DNA of 9,441 nt from Bacteriovoracaceae bacterium UBA7317 (GCA_002474345.1 DKQD01000145.1:1-9441); one strand, 5' to 3'. Positions 1 to 7,520 are shown, counted from the stretch's first letter. Translations and numbers: made by a program. Notes: generated by a model not told the origin, from the sequence alone.

Positions 1-786
1 AAAATCCATTCTATTTTCTTCATTCAGTGTGACTTTTGTTTGAGCACACATAAGAACTTCTTGGGCCTGATGCTCATCTTGTTCAAGATAGTGGCAATCA
101 TTCGTCGCAAGGAGGGGAATAGAATGCTTTTTAGAAAGTGCAATCATTTTGTCTCTCACACTTTCTTCTTCGGGAACATTATGGTTTTGAATTTCTAAAT
201 AAAAATCTTCCTTAAAAATAGATTTTAGCCTTAAGGCAACTTTCTCGGCCCTATCATCTTGGGAACTAAAAAAAGAGTAACCAATTTCACCGTTTAAAAA
301 AGCTGACGTTACAATAAGCCCTTCTTTGTACTTTTCCAAAAGATCAAAATCGGCCCTGGCCCTGTGGTGAAAGCCATCAAGCCAAGACTCAGATATAATT
401 TTACAAAGGTTTTTATAACCGACATTATTTTTACAAAGAATAACAAGATGAAAAATATCGTGCTTAATTTCCTGGTCATCATTAGAGAAGGCCCTTGGGC
501 AATTAACTGGCTCGTTCCTCTCCTCTAATTTTCCAGCCGTTGTATAAATGGTCGCACCCAGAATGGGCTTGATACCTTGTTTGTGAGCAGCTGTATAAAA
601 ATCTATGGCACCAAACATATTACCATGATCAGTCATGGCAAGGCTTTTCATACCAAACTCTTTGGCCTTCTTTAAAAGCGTTGGAATTCTGATCGAACTG
701 TCTAGAAGTGAATACTCGGTATGCACGTGGAGGTGGACGAAGGATTCAGGCCTATTTTCTGTTTCTTTTTCGGCCTCACTTTCCAT
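1..786 (-). CDS. dnaE: DNA polymerase III alpha subunit, N-terminal part (3' end beyond window)
   Basis: This is the first 262 residues of the replicative polymerase subunit; the rest lies beyond the left edge. The visible part is the PHP domain and the start of the region that follows it. Motif HLHVHTEYSLLD (residues 18-29) contains the HxH signature, TDHGNMFGAIDFY spans 52-64, and NDCH is at 229-232. These are standard bacterial DnaE landmarks. The PHP metal-site signatures look intact, unlike the degenerate ones in E. coli DnaE, so metal-dependent nuclease or proofreading activity is possible (inference). The start is the ATG at 786, preceded by AAGGAG eight bases upstream. An in-frame ATG at 804 would add six residues but lacks as good a ribosome site. 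The 238-base gap to the upstream gene suggests the gene has its own promoter, although I could not identify convincing -35/-10 boxes. Confidence 0.97.
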   Translation of the reverse strand, partial: MESEAEKETENRPESFVHLHVHTEYSLLDSSIRIPTLLKKAKEFGMKSLAMTDHGNMFGAIDFYTAAHKQGIKPILGATIYTTAGKLEERNEPVNCPRAFSNDDQEIKHDIFHLVILCKNNVGYKNLCKIISESWLDGFHHRARADFDLLEKYKEGLIVTSAFLNGEIGYSFFSSQDDRAEKVALRLKSIFKEDFYLEIQNHNVPEEESVRDKMIALSKKHSIPLLATNDCHYLEQDEHQAQEVLMCAQTKVTLNEENRMDF

Positions 787-794
787 GTTATAAA

Positions 795-800
795 CTCCTT
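795..800 (-). promoter_or_regulatory. Ribosome binding site of dnaE
   Basis: AAGGAG on the minus strand lies eight bases before the ATG at 786. It decides this start over the in-frame ATG at 804, which overlaps the site. Confidence 0.8.
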
Positions 801-848
801 CCATACCTATTCCAATTAGCAAGCCTCAGACGGTCACTTCATTTTGTG

Positions 849-880
849 AACTTAAGTTAACTTTGAATCTAGTTTGAATC
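849..880. repeat. Palindrome and phased direct repeats upstream of dnaE
   Basis: The perfect palindrome AACTTAAGTT (849-858) is followed by two copies of TTTGAATC at 862-869 and 873-880. Their starts are 11 bases apart, about one helical turn, and lie about 75-95 bases upstream of the dnaE start. This spacing could suit a dimeric regulator or initiator protein, but no known operator is recognised and chance is possible in AT-rich DNA. Confidence 0.35.
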
Positions 881-913
881 AACAGGGACCAAAGTAAATC
901 AATAGCCACTCAG

Positions 914-936
914 GCATTTTTTTTGTAAAAAAATGC
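914..936. repeat. Perfect 10-bp A/T hairpin in the dnaE upstream region
   Basis: A 10-base inverted repeat (GCA plus seven T, then seven A plus TGC) flanks a three-base loop. It is not a normal Rho-independent terminator: the stem is almost all A/T, and the T tract precedes the A tract instead of flanking a GC stem. It lies between the stop of the upstream ASST-like gene (1025) and dnaE. It could act as a cruciform, bent DNA or a weak RNA hairpin in either transcript. Confidence 0.55.
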
Positions 937-1024
937 GTCAAGTCAAAAAAGTATCAATGACCATTTAAGTGGGCGTGAGTATAGCAGAAATTGGATGAAA
1001 TGGCAGAGGCCAAGAGGAGTTTTT

Positions 1025-2125
1025 TCACTTATAGACTTTAGTTTTTGCTACTTTATAGAGGTTTTTGTGGGCACACCTTCCCTCACTCATGACCATGCCC
1101 GGCCTCCTTCTTTTAGAGAGGTTGCGCTTGGCATCTTCACTCTGAATATTCAAGTGCATTCGGTGCAATATTTTTCCATTCGAGTCAATTTCTAACACGT
1201 TGCCAATTGATGTGATATTGAATCTTTTATTGGGCAACATTTCTATACCACGAACTGTCATAAATTGACCTGTTAAAAGATTCGTCCGTTCTCCATTATT
1301 GGATATTTTTACAATCGAGTGGAGAAGCCTTCCTCCCTCAACAAATCTATCCGCAGCAATATAACCAAAAGCTGTCTTATGGGGCTCATGGACTAACCAT
1401 ATGTCTTGAAACTTTTGTTTAGGTTTTCCATCGGATCCAACGATAACAAACATCATGAAGTTTCGAAGAGAGATAAGCGTATCTCCATTTTTCAGCCTGT
1501 CTACACCGTTTACATGGGCCCAATCAATACCGTCTGATTTTAAGGTTTTTCTCCTTCCCATTTTGCCTTTCCATCTCATTTTTATCTTTTTAGGAATTTT
1601 TGAAAGAAACTCGTCCCTATTTGGAAAATAATCTGCATGCGACCATTTCCATACAATTTCGCCTGATTGGTTTATTTCACCTACTTCATCCTCACCTTTA
1701 TCAGCCCAACCACGCACATAGATAAAGTTACCATTAGGCAATAGATCAATATCGTGACTAATTTTTTTGTCTTTAATTACTTTTTTCAAATCCCCCTTTC
1801 GGTTGACTATATAAGCACCAACCCCAGGAATGATGAATAATATTTCATCATTTGATTTCAGATATTTTATATCTGCACCTTTGCAAATACTTCTTTTCCG
1901 TTTTCCAATAAGGTGACTTGGAAACTTCCACTCCCAAACTACCTTTCCAGACATGTTCACTTCTACAATACGATTTTTACCTGTAACAGTATCGACAAAA
2001 GCAACCGCGCGTTTGTCAAAAGAGGGTTCTTTAGTCACAACATCGAATAGTTTTTCGGCAGAAAAAGAACTAGGTAGAGTATTTGTAATTGCTGATAATA
2101 CCAAAATGAGAAGTAGTTTTTTCAT
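1025..2125 (-). CDS. Exported arylsulfotransferase-like (ASST-like) beta-propeller protein
   Basis: The product is 366 residues. It begins with a signal peptide (MKK, then a hydrophobic stretch to about residue 19, cleavage probably near 21-23), so it is likely periplasmic or secreted. The body has repeated propeller-like strand units of the form 'I-x-x-x-G-x-I-V-W-x-W', at about 53-66, 149-161, 224-234 and 309-320. DWAHVNGVDRLKNGDTLISLR (201-221) closely resembles the ASST family motif around a catalytic His and an Arg about 18 residues later; here they are H204 and R221. HD at 124-125 and HEPH at 246-249 add further candidate site residues. ASST enzymes move sulfate between phenolic compounds, but the length is shorter than classical AssT (about 570-600) and no DsbA/DsbB-like partner is adjacent. 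The substrate is therefore unknown and a non-enzymatic propeller is possible. I chose the ATG at 2125 over an upstream in-frame TTG at 2170 because it gives a normal signal peptide. The stop is TGA. Confidence 0.6.
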   Translation of the reverse strand: MKKLLLILVLSAITNTLPSSFSAEKLFDVVTKEPSFDKRAVAFVDTVTGKNRIVEVNMSGKVVWEWKFPSHLIGKRKRSICKGADIKYLKSNDEILFIIPGVGAYIVNRKGDLKKVIKDKKISHDIDLLPNGNFIYVRGWADKGEDEVGEINQSGEIVWKWSHADYFPNRDEFLSKIPKKIKMRWKGKMGRRKTLKSDGIDWAHVNGVDRLKNGDTLISLRNFMMFVIVGSDGKPKQKFQDIWLVHEPHKTAFGYIAADRFVEGGRLLHSIVKISNNGERTNLLTGQFMTVRGIEMLPNKRFNITSIGNVLEIDSNGKILHRMHLNIQSEDAKRNLSKRRRPGMVMSEGRCAHKNLYKVAKTKVYK

Positions 2126-2131
2126 ATAAGT

Positions 2132-2137
2132 ATTATA
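2132..2137 (-). promoter_or_regulatory. Possible -10 box giving a leaderless transcript for the ASST-like gene
   Basis: A perfect TATAAT on the minus strand ends six bases before the ATG at 2125. Transcription would start at or next to the start codon. This fits the absence of any Shine-Dalgarno sequence before that ATG. No good -35 box is seen 16-19 bases upstream, so the call is tentative. Confidence 0.35.
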
Positions 2138-2297
2138 AAAAGAATGGGGGAATAAAAAGAAGGAAAACAAAAATAAGAACCCTTTTTAAAAATCAAAATA
2201 TCAAACAATGATCAATTAAGATCTTGTAATCTATCTCGACAAAGATTCCCTAATTTCATCCATTGCTAGGTATTTACAGTTCAAAGCACTAAGAAAT

Positions 2298-3860
2298 TTA
2301 CTCCCACTCAATTGTTCCTGGAGGTTTACTCGTTACATCGTAAACAACTCTTGTTATTCCAGGAACTTCATTTGTAATCCTATTTGAAACTTTTCTTAAA
2401 AAACCAGAAGGAAGGTCTGACCAAACAGCCGTCATTCCATCAGAGCTATTAACGATTCTCAGACAAATAACTTGTTCATAGGCCCTTTGATCACCTTTAA
2501 CTCCTACAGTAAAAACGGGTAGAAGGACAGTAAAAGCCTGCCAGACTGATGTATAGAGGTTCTCATTTTTCAATTCTTCAAAAAGGATTTGGTCAGAGTG
2601 CTGAACCTTCTTAATTGAATCAGCATCAAGTTCACCTAGGACTCTTATACCAATGCCAGGCCCTGGAAACGGATGACGGTGGGTCCACTCCCTTTTAACT
2701 CCAAGCTCTTCTCCAATCAAACGGACTTCATCTTTGAAAAGAGAACTTAAAGGTTCAATAAGGTCTAGGTTCATTTTTTCAGGAAGTCCTCCAACATTAT
2801 GATGGGACTTTATAGTCACGGAAGGCCCATCCTTTCCATGAGGACTAATCGATTCAATAATATCGGGATACAAGGTACCTTGAAGAAGATAACGGAAGTG
2901 AATTCCTTTTTCATTTTCGTACTCATGAACTTTCTTTTCAAACACTTCAATAAATGTTCTTCCAATTATTTTTCGCTTTTCCTCAGGATCATTAACACCA
3001 CTTAGGTTGGATAGAAAAAAGTCTTTTGCATCAATGATTTGTATATCAAGTGTCGTTTCTTTTTGAAGTGTCTCCATATGGCCATAGTCTTGAGGTCTTA
3101 AAAGTCCATTATCAACAAAAAAGCAGGAAACTTTTCCAGGAAGGGCCTTTTCAGCAAGACAAGCCGCTACCAAGGAGTCAACCCCACCGCTAAAAGCACA
3201 AAGAATTCTATCTTTAGAAGCCTTATCAACTTTATTAAAAGCTTGAAGAGCATCTTCAACCATGGCCTGGCTACTCCAATCAGGTGTAAGCCAAGCCGTC
3301 TTCTTTAAAAATGAGTCTAAAACTTTTAAACCAAAGGCCGTATGCTCGACTTCTGGATGAAATTGAAGCGCCATAATCGGATACTTCTTGTGGTGAAGGC
3401 CTGCTATAAAATTATTCTGACTTTCCATGAGGACAGCAAAACCTTCAGGTACTTCACTTACATGGTCAGAGTGGCTCATCCAGGCACTAAAAGATTTGGG
3501 ACAACCTGGTATATCAAACCCTTCCTGAATTTCTACATTGGAATGTCCATATTCACCTTGTAATCCCCTCTCAACTTTACCTCCGAAATGCTGCCCTATA
3601 AGCTGCATCCCATAACATATCCCCAAAAGTGGTAGATCTTTTTTTTCAAAAAGAAAGCTATAGTCTCTTTCATCTTCAAAAATAGAATGAGGACCTCCCG
3701 ATAAAATAAGGGCCTCGGGATAAATTTGTTTTTTAAATGAGGCTTCAACTTCGTCTATAGAATAAAGCCTGCAAGAGTATCCTAACTCCCGAACCTTTCT
3801 CGTTATAAGCTGAGTATATTGTGATCCAAAATCAGCAATCCAAACCTTTTTCTTTTCCAT
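2298..3860 (-). CDS. guaA: GMP synthase (glutamine-hydrolysing)
   Basis: Converts XMP to GMP using ATP and glutamine, the last step of guanine nucleotide synthesis in the cytoplasm. The 520 residues match the family (E. coli about 525). The N-terminal class I glutamine amidotransferase domain shows SGGPHSIF (54-61), the nucleophile C82 in GICYGMQ, and the H168/E170 pair in QFHPEVEHT. The ATP pyrophosphatase domain follows, with the P-loop SGGVDS at 224-229. The C-terminal dimerisation domain ends in the family-typical PPGTIEWE. The ATG at 3860 lies 41 bases after the guaB stop, so the two genes very probably form an operon. Its ribosome site is weak: a GGGG run about ten bases upstream. This suggests reliance on transcription and translation continuing from guaB. 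The 172 bases after its stop contain no clear terminator. Confidence 0.99.
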   Translation of the reverse strand: MEKKKVWIADFGSQYTQLITRKVRELGYSCRLYSIDEVEASFKKQIYPEALILSGGPHSIFEDERDYSFLFEKKDLPLLGICYGMQLIGQHFGGKVERGLQGEYGHSNVEIQEGFDIPGCPKSFSAWMSHSDHVSEVPEGFAVLMESQNNFIAGLHHKKYPIMALQFHPEVEHTAFGLKVLDSFLKKTAWLTPDWSSQAMVEDALQAFNKVDKASKDRILCAFSGGVDSLVAACLAEKALPGKVSCFFVDNGLLRPQDYGHMETLQKETTLDIQIIDAKDFFLSNLSGVNDPEEKRKIIGRTFIEVFEKKVHEYENEKGIHFRYLLQGTLYPDIIESISPHGKDGPSVTIKSHHNVGGLPEKMNLDLIEPLSSLFKDEVRLIGEELGVKREWTHRHPFPGPGIGIRVLGELDADSIKKVQHSDQILFEELKNENLYTSVWQAFTVLLPVFTVGVKGDQRAYEQVICLRIVNSSDGMTAVWSDLPSGFLRKVSNRITNEVPGITRVVYDVTSKPPGTIEWE

Positions 3861-3901
3861 AACAAAATAACCCCAATAACCTTCTTCGTTTTACTTCAAT
3901 A

Positions 3902-5368
3902 TTATAGAGAATAATTAGGAGCTTCCTTCGTCACCATGACATCGTGAGGATGACCTTCTTTAAGAGAAGCTGAAGTAATTTTTATAAATTCGGCTTTTTC
4001 TTTAAGTTCAATTAAATTCTTGGCCCCAACATATCCCATACCAGAACGAAGTCCTCCAACGAGTTGATAAATTGTAGTGCTTAAAGGTCCCTTATAAGGC
4101 ACCTGCCCTTCTATCCCCTCAGGAACTAACTTTCCCATATCAACAACAGAAGCTTGTCCATAACGGTCTTTAGACCCTTGTTTCATGGCACCCAAAGAAC
4201 CCATCCCTCTATAAACCTTGTATGACCGTCCCTTATAAAGAACCATCTCACCAGGGGTTTCTTCTGTTCCAGCTAAAAGGGATCCTAGCATAATTGAGCT
4301 GGCGCCAGCTGCTAATGCCTTAACAACATCACCTGAAAACTTAACCCCACCATCAGCAATAACTGGAACCCCTTCTTTTTTGCATGCTTCTACAGCTTCA
4401 AAAATAGCACTCATTTGGGGTACACCCACACCTGCAATAACTCTCGTTGTACAAATTGATCCTGGACCAATACCAACCTTTACACCATCCACACCAGCTT
4501 TGATTAAGTCCAAGCAAGCTTTTCCTGTGGCCACATTTCCTGCAACAACATCAATTCCTTTAAAAGTCGTTTTCAATCTTTTCACCATCTCGATGACGCC
4601 TTTAGAGTGGCCATGAGCTGTATCAACCACAAGAGCATCAACATGAGCTTCCGCTAGTAGTTTGGCCCTCTCAAACTCGTTATCTCCAACTCCAATAGCA
4701 GCAGCAACTCTTAATTGACCATGCTGGTCCTTATTTGCGAAAGGAAAATGAATCGTTTTTGTAATATCTTTAATCGTGATAAGACCCTTTAACTCTCCTT
4801 CACTATCAACAACAGGTAACTTCTCAATTCTATGTTTATGCAATGTTTTTTTCGCATCTTCCATTTTTATACCAATGGAAGCAGTTACTAATTTCTCTTT
4901 TGGAGTCATTATGTCTTTTATCCTGAGATCTAAATCTTCCTCAAATTGCATATCCCGGCTAGTTAAAATTCCAACTAGTTTACCCGACTCATCAACAACA
5001 GGAACGCCCGTAATTTTATATTTATCTTTTAACTCCAATACATCCCTAAGCCTACTCTCAGGTCCAACAGTTATAGGAGAGCTAATAATACCTGATTCAT
5101 ATTTTTTGACTCTAGTAACCTCTTTGGCCTGTTCTCTAGGGTTGAGGTTTTTATGAATAACTCCCATTCCACCTTGCTGTGCCATGACGATAGCAGTTGG
5201 TGCCTCAGTGACTGTGTCCATTGCTGCTGAAATAAGGGGAATATTCATCCGAATATTTTTAGAAAAAAAAGTTCCGCATTCAGTTTCATGAGGAAGAACT
5301 TCAGAAAAGCCTGGTCTTAATAGAACATCGTCATAGGTCAAAAATGTGTCAATGATATTATGCGTCAT
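3902..5368 (-). CDS. guaB: Inosine-5'-monophosphate dehydrogenase
   Basis: Oxidises IMP to XMP with NAD, the rate-limiting step towards GMP, and feeds the product to GuaA encoded directly downstream. From the ATG at 5368 the protein is 488 residues, the same as E. coli GuaB. The TIM barrel is interrupted by two CBS domains (about 95-145 and 153-205), which bind ATP/GTP-type regulators in this family. The catalytic loop GPGSICTTR has C306, and the flap carries the R402-Y403 dyad in KDRYGQ. GGVKFSGD (340-347) and RGMGSLGAM (387-395) are phosphate/IMP-binding segments. An in-frame GTG at 5383 is rejected because GAGGA lies within it, eight bases before the ATG, as a ribosome site should. A 133-base gap to the upstream FecR-type gene, with a candidate AT-rich promoter element, suggests the operon starts here. 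Confidence 0.99.
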   Translation of the reverse strand: MTHNIIDTFLTYDDVLLRPGFSEVLPHETECGTFFSKNIRMNIPLISAAMDTVTEAPTAIVMAQQGGMGVIHKNLNPREQAKEVTRVKKYESGIISSPITVGPESRLRDVLELKDKYKITGVPVVDESGKLVGILTSRDMQFEEDLDLRIKDIMTPKEKLVTASIGIKMEDAKKTLHKHRIEKLPVVDSEGELKGLITIKDITKTIHFPFANKDQHGQLRVAAAIGVGDNEFERAKLLAEAHVDALVVDTAHGHSKGVIEMVKRLKTTFKGIDVVAGNVATGKACLDLIKAGVDGVKVGIGPGSICTTRVIAGVGVPQMSAIFEAVEACKKEGVPVIADGGVKFSGDVVKALAAGASSIMLGSLLAGTEETPGEMVLYKGRSYKVYRGMGSLGAMKQGSKDRYGQASVVDMGKLVPEGIEGQVPYKGPLSTTIYQLVGGLRSGMGYVGAKNLIELKEKAEFIKITSASLKEGHPHDVMVTKEAPNYSL

Positions 5369-5376
5369 AAGGAAGT

Positions 5377-5381
5377 TCCTC
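5377..5381 (-). promoter_or_regulatory. Ribosome binding site of guaB
   Basis: GAGGA on the minus strand is eight bases before the ATG at 5368. It fixes the start at that ATG and rules against the overlapping GTG at 5383. Confidence 0.8.
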
Positions 5382-5394
5382 ACTTTAGAAATCT

Positions 5395-5409
5395 TTAAAA
5401 TATAATTAT
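5395..5409 (-). promoter_or_regulatory. Candidate guaB promoter element (shared 15-mer)
   Basis: ATAATTATATTTTAA on the minus strand lies 26 bases before the guaB ATG. The identical 15-mer occurs before the TPR lipoprotein gene at 7544-7558. It contains TATATT, a plausible -10 box that would give a leader of about 24 bases. The -35 region is poor, so chance in AT-rich DNA is not excluded. Confidence 0.3.
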
Positions 5410-5463
5410 GATAAAATGCGTCGACTATACATTAATTCAGGTAAAAAAAATAGGATAGGAACC

Positions 5464-5496
5464 CTCAAAAGGTACTTTCTACAATGATTTTTTGAG
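5464..5496 (-). terminator. Weak terminator-like inverted repeat after the FecR-domain gene
   Basis: CTCAAAA and TTTTGAG form a perfect 7-base inverted repeat with a 19-base loop, beginning six bases beyond the FecR-domain gene stop. A run of eight T occurs about a dozen bases beyond the stem. The stem is A/T-rich and the T run is displaced, so termination would be inefficient at best. Confidence 0.25.
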
Positions 5497-5501
5497 TTTT
5501 C

Positions 5502-6812
5502 TTAGTAATTTTTCTTGTAGTTTTGCTCGTAGTTCTTGAGGTCTTCGATGAGGCTATTAACCTCTTCTGAGTGACGCATCTGCTTCTTGTATTCATTAAC
5601 AAGAGTCTTCTCAAAATTGGACTTTTCTTTGTTTAATTGGGCACGGCTCTTTTGTTTAAAACGCTTTTGCTTTATGGCCCTTTTCCGTCTTTTTTCAAGG
5701 TATTGACGCTTTTTTGACTTCCATTTTCCAGCTTTTTTCAATTTGGGGCCACTTCTTCCTGAAACCATAGGGAGTGGAAAAACAACTCTAGGGGCAAATA
5801 TATGAATTGGAATTTTAGTTCCCTTTTTATAGCTGGGCTTAAAGTTAACAACTTTCTTCTTATTCTTCTTTTCCTTTTTTATTTTATTTAAGATAACTCC
5901 ATAGTAATTTTTGAAGGCTTTTTTTCCTCTCTCTCTGGCAGACTTATCAATTCTAAGGAAAATAATTTGATTTTCTGTATTAGTTTTTTTGCTAACAACC
6001 TTCTCGTTGCCTTTTGCTGCCATAGGCACTTGACCTTCAATATAATTTTTTAAGACAGAGTCTCTTTCCGCTCTTCCAATTGCTTTTTTTCTTTTAAGTT
6101 TTAAAAGCTTCTTTTTTTTCGCAGGCATTCTTTTAACAGAGCGATAGAGGTCATTATCATCATCAAGTGGCTTTATACCAGTAAAGAGTGAAAGCACTTT
6201 TTGAAAAGATTGATAACCTACAGGCGTTGTGGCCCTTGGGTTACCGCCATTAAACTCATTGTCTATAGAGGAAAACTCACCATCAGCAACAACAACATCA
6301 AAGTGTCGAACCTTATGGAGTATGTTTCCCATCTTAAAGTCACCTTTTAAAACCATAATTTGTGACTTACCACCAAGACCATCAAAAGAAACAATGGCCT
6401 CTCCATCATAATACTTTATTGTAGAATTTGCTGTTTGAATGCTAAAAGGAATCTTCGTAGGTCTGTAAGATTGTACCCACATATAACCTCTCACCAACTC
6501 TACAATTTTGTTCATCATTTTTATATGGCCTGAGCCAGCAAGATGGAATTGATGATCATAGTAATCTGAGAAGCTGACTTGAGCCCCTTCTTCAGTCATG
6601 ACCTCAGAAAAGTCATAGAGGTAATCTCCAGCTCTTAACTGCTTCGTCTTCCCTTCTTCAACGAGAAAAACATTACCCCAAACTTCTTCCACAACACCTA
6701 GTTTTTTCTTTTTAGCATATACGCCACTAATTCCTAGTGAAGAAAGGACTAGAAAGGAAAGAAATCCTAAAAAGATATTTTTAATTTTTAAACTTTTTTC
6801 GTATCTTTTCAT
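5502..6812 (-). CDS. Secreted FecR-domain protein with basic C-terminal half
   Basis: The product is 436 residues. A hydrophobic stretch (about 13-32) ends in VYA, followed by KKKK, giving a signal peptide with likely cleavage after residue 33. A FecR-type beta-domain follows at about 38-185: GDYLYDFSEVMTEEGAQVSF near 62-81, a 'LAGSGHIKM' strand, 'LVRGYMWVQ', and then 'PFSIQTANSTIKYYDGEAIVSF'. In many Gram-negatives this fold occurs in periplasmic proteins, not only in anti-sigma regulators. From about 225 to the end the sequence is strongly Lys/Arg-rich (for example AKKKKLLKLKRKKA at 231-244) and is predicted to be partly helical. It might bind an anionic envelope polymer or peptidoglycan (inference). 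The start overlaps the end of the TPR lipoprotein gene by 32 bases, implying coupled translation; no strong ribosome site precedes it. No FecI-type sigma factor is nearby. The specific function is unknown. Confidence 0.75.
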   Translation of the reverse strand: MKRYEKSLKIKNIFLGFLSFLVLSSLGISGVYAKKKKLGVVEEVWGNVFLVEEGKTKQLRAGDYLYDFSEVMTEEGAQVSFSDYYDHQFHLAGSGHIKMMNKIVELVRGYMWVQSYRPTKIPFSIQTANSTIKYYDGEAIVSFDGLGGKSQIMVLKGDFKMGNILHKVRHFDVVVADGEFSSIDNEFNGGNPRATTPVGYQSFQKVLSLFTGIKPLDDDNDLYRSVKRMPAKKKKLLKLKRKKAIGRAERDSVLKNYIEGQVPMAAKGNEKVVSKKTNTENQIIFLRIDKSARERGKKAFKNYYGVILNKIKKEKKNKKKVVNFKPSYKKGTKIPIHIFAPRVVFPLPMVSGRSGPKLKKAGKWKSKKRQYLEKRRKRAIKQKRFKQKSRAQLNKEKSNFEKTLVNEYKKQMRHSEEVNSLIEDLKNYEQNYKKNY

Positions 6813-7509
6813 AGTGAGAACTCAAGATTTTCCATTCTGGTGTATTTCTATATTTTTTTCTAAACTCTTCCACTACATTGAAAAACTTTTTGGTCTTTCC
6901 TTGCTTTAACTCGGTCAACCCTTTCCAAAGTTTCGCCCCTCTAAAATATTGTGATGTGGGATACTTCCTAATAATTGTATTAAGATGCCTTATCGTTCTT
7001 TCATGATCTAAGCTCGATTCATAAGAAGATACTCCAGCATAAAATAGTAATTGATCATCTAAACGATCATTATCAGGATAATTTTTTATGAATGCATCGA
7101 AAAACTGCGCAGACTTCTCAAAGTTCTTTTTCTGAAACTCCTGTTCCGCGACTTTCAATAACTGAGATGGCGCCCATCTGAAGATTTCAAACTTAACATA
7201 ATCTTTTGTCTCAGCTCTATTGTAAAATTGACCAGAACGAAGTTGTTTTTCCTTATTTAAAAGTTCTTTTTTTAATTTGGTTATTTCTATATTTAGGAAT
7301 TTGTTCTTAGATTTAAGTTCTTGAACCTCAAACTGAACCTTTGACATTTTTGCTTTTAAAGCTCTGTTCTTCTTTGATAAATTAAGGGCCGCCACTTCGA
7401 ATCTGTTAATTTCCCTGGCCTTATCATTTGCCCTTCTTACAACATCACAAGAAGTCATTAGTGTTAATGCTAAAAATAATTTTAAAAATTGAGCCCCATT
7501 TACTATCAT
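6781..7509 (-). CDS. Coiled-coil/TPR lipoprotein, CpoB/YbgF-like plan
   Basis: The product is 242 residues. The N-terminus has a hydrophobic segment ending in LMTSC, a lipobox with C21 as the lipidated residue. The next residue is Asp, which in E. coli would favour inner-membrane retention; that rule may not hold here. A Lys-rich coiled coil spans about 30-92. TPR-like helices follow (about 117-150, 152-187, 188-222), including 'AEQEFQKKNFEKSAQFFDAF' and the NYPDND turn. This lipid anchor, coiled coil and TPR order matches envelope adaptor proteins such as CpoB/YbgF or BamD-like proteins, but no Tol-Pal or Bam gene is adjacent, so no gene name is given. I chose the ATG at 7509 because AGGA lies seven bases upstream; an in-frame TTG at 7515 sits too close to that site. 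Its 3' end overlaps the FecR-domain gene, so the two products probably act together. Confidence 0.75.
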   Translation of the reverse strand: MIVNGAQFLKLFLALTLMTSCDVVRRANDKAREINRFEVAALNLSKKNRALKAKMSKVQFEVQELKSKNKFLNIEITKLKKELLNKEKQLRSGQFYNRAETKDYVKFEIFRWAPSQLLKVAEQEFQKKNFEKSAQFFDAFIKNYPDNDRLDDQLLFYAGVSSYESSLDHERTIRHLNTIIRKYPTSQYFRGAKLWKGLTELKQGKTKKFFNVVEEFRKKYRNTPEWKILSSHYEKIRKKFKN

Positions 7510-7516
7510 TTTCAAG

Positions 7517-7520
7517 TCCT
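7517..7520 (-). promoter_or_regulatory. Ribosome binding site of the TPR lipoprotein gene
   Basis: AGGA on the minus strand is seven bases before the ATG at 7509. It would be only one base before the alternative TTG at 7515, so it selects the ATG. Confidence 0.65.

Noticed and set aside
914..936. Rho-independent terminator of the ASST-like gene
   Set aside because: The stem is almost entirely A/T and is not followed by a T tract in the direction of transcription.
995..1195. Small plus-strand open reading frame overlapping the end of the ASST-like gene
   Set aside because: It overlaps a gene with clear family motifs on the other strand, lacks a ribosome site and has no recognisable protein features.
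4380..5156. Plus-strand open frames opposite guaB
   Set aside because: They are antisense shadows of highly conserved IMP dehydrogenase coding sequence.
5384..5501. Purine-type riboswitch upstream of guaB
   Set aside because: The gap is short and AT-rich and shows no three-way junction or conserved riboswitch core.
5502..6812. FecR-type anti-sigma regulator of an iron-uptake system
   Set aside because: There is no FecI-like sigma gene or TonB receptor nearby, and the protein begins with a cleavable signal peptide rather than a cytoplasmic anti-sigma domain.
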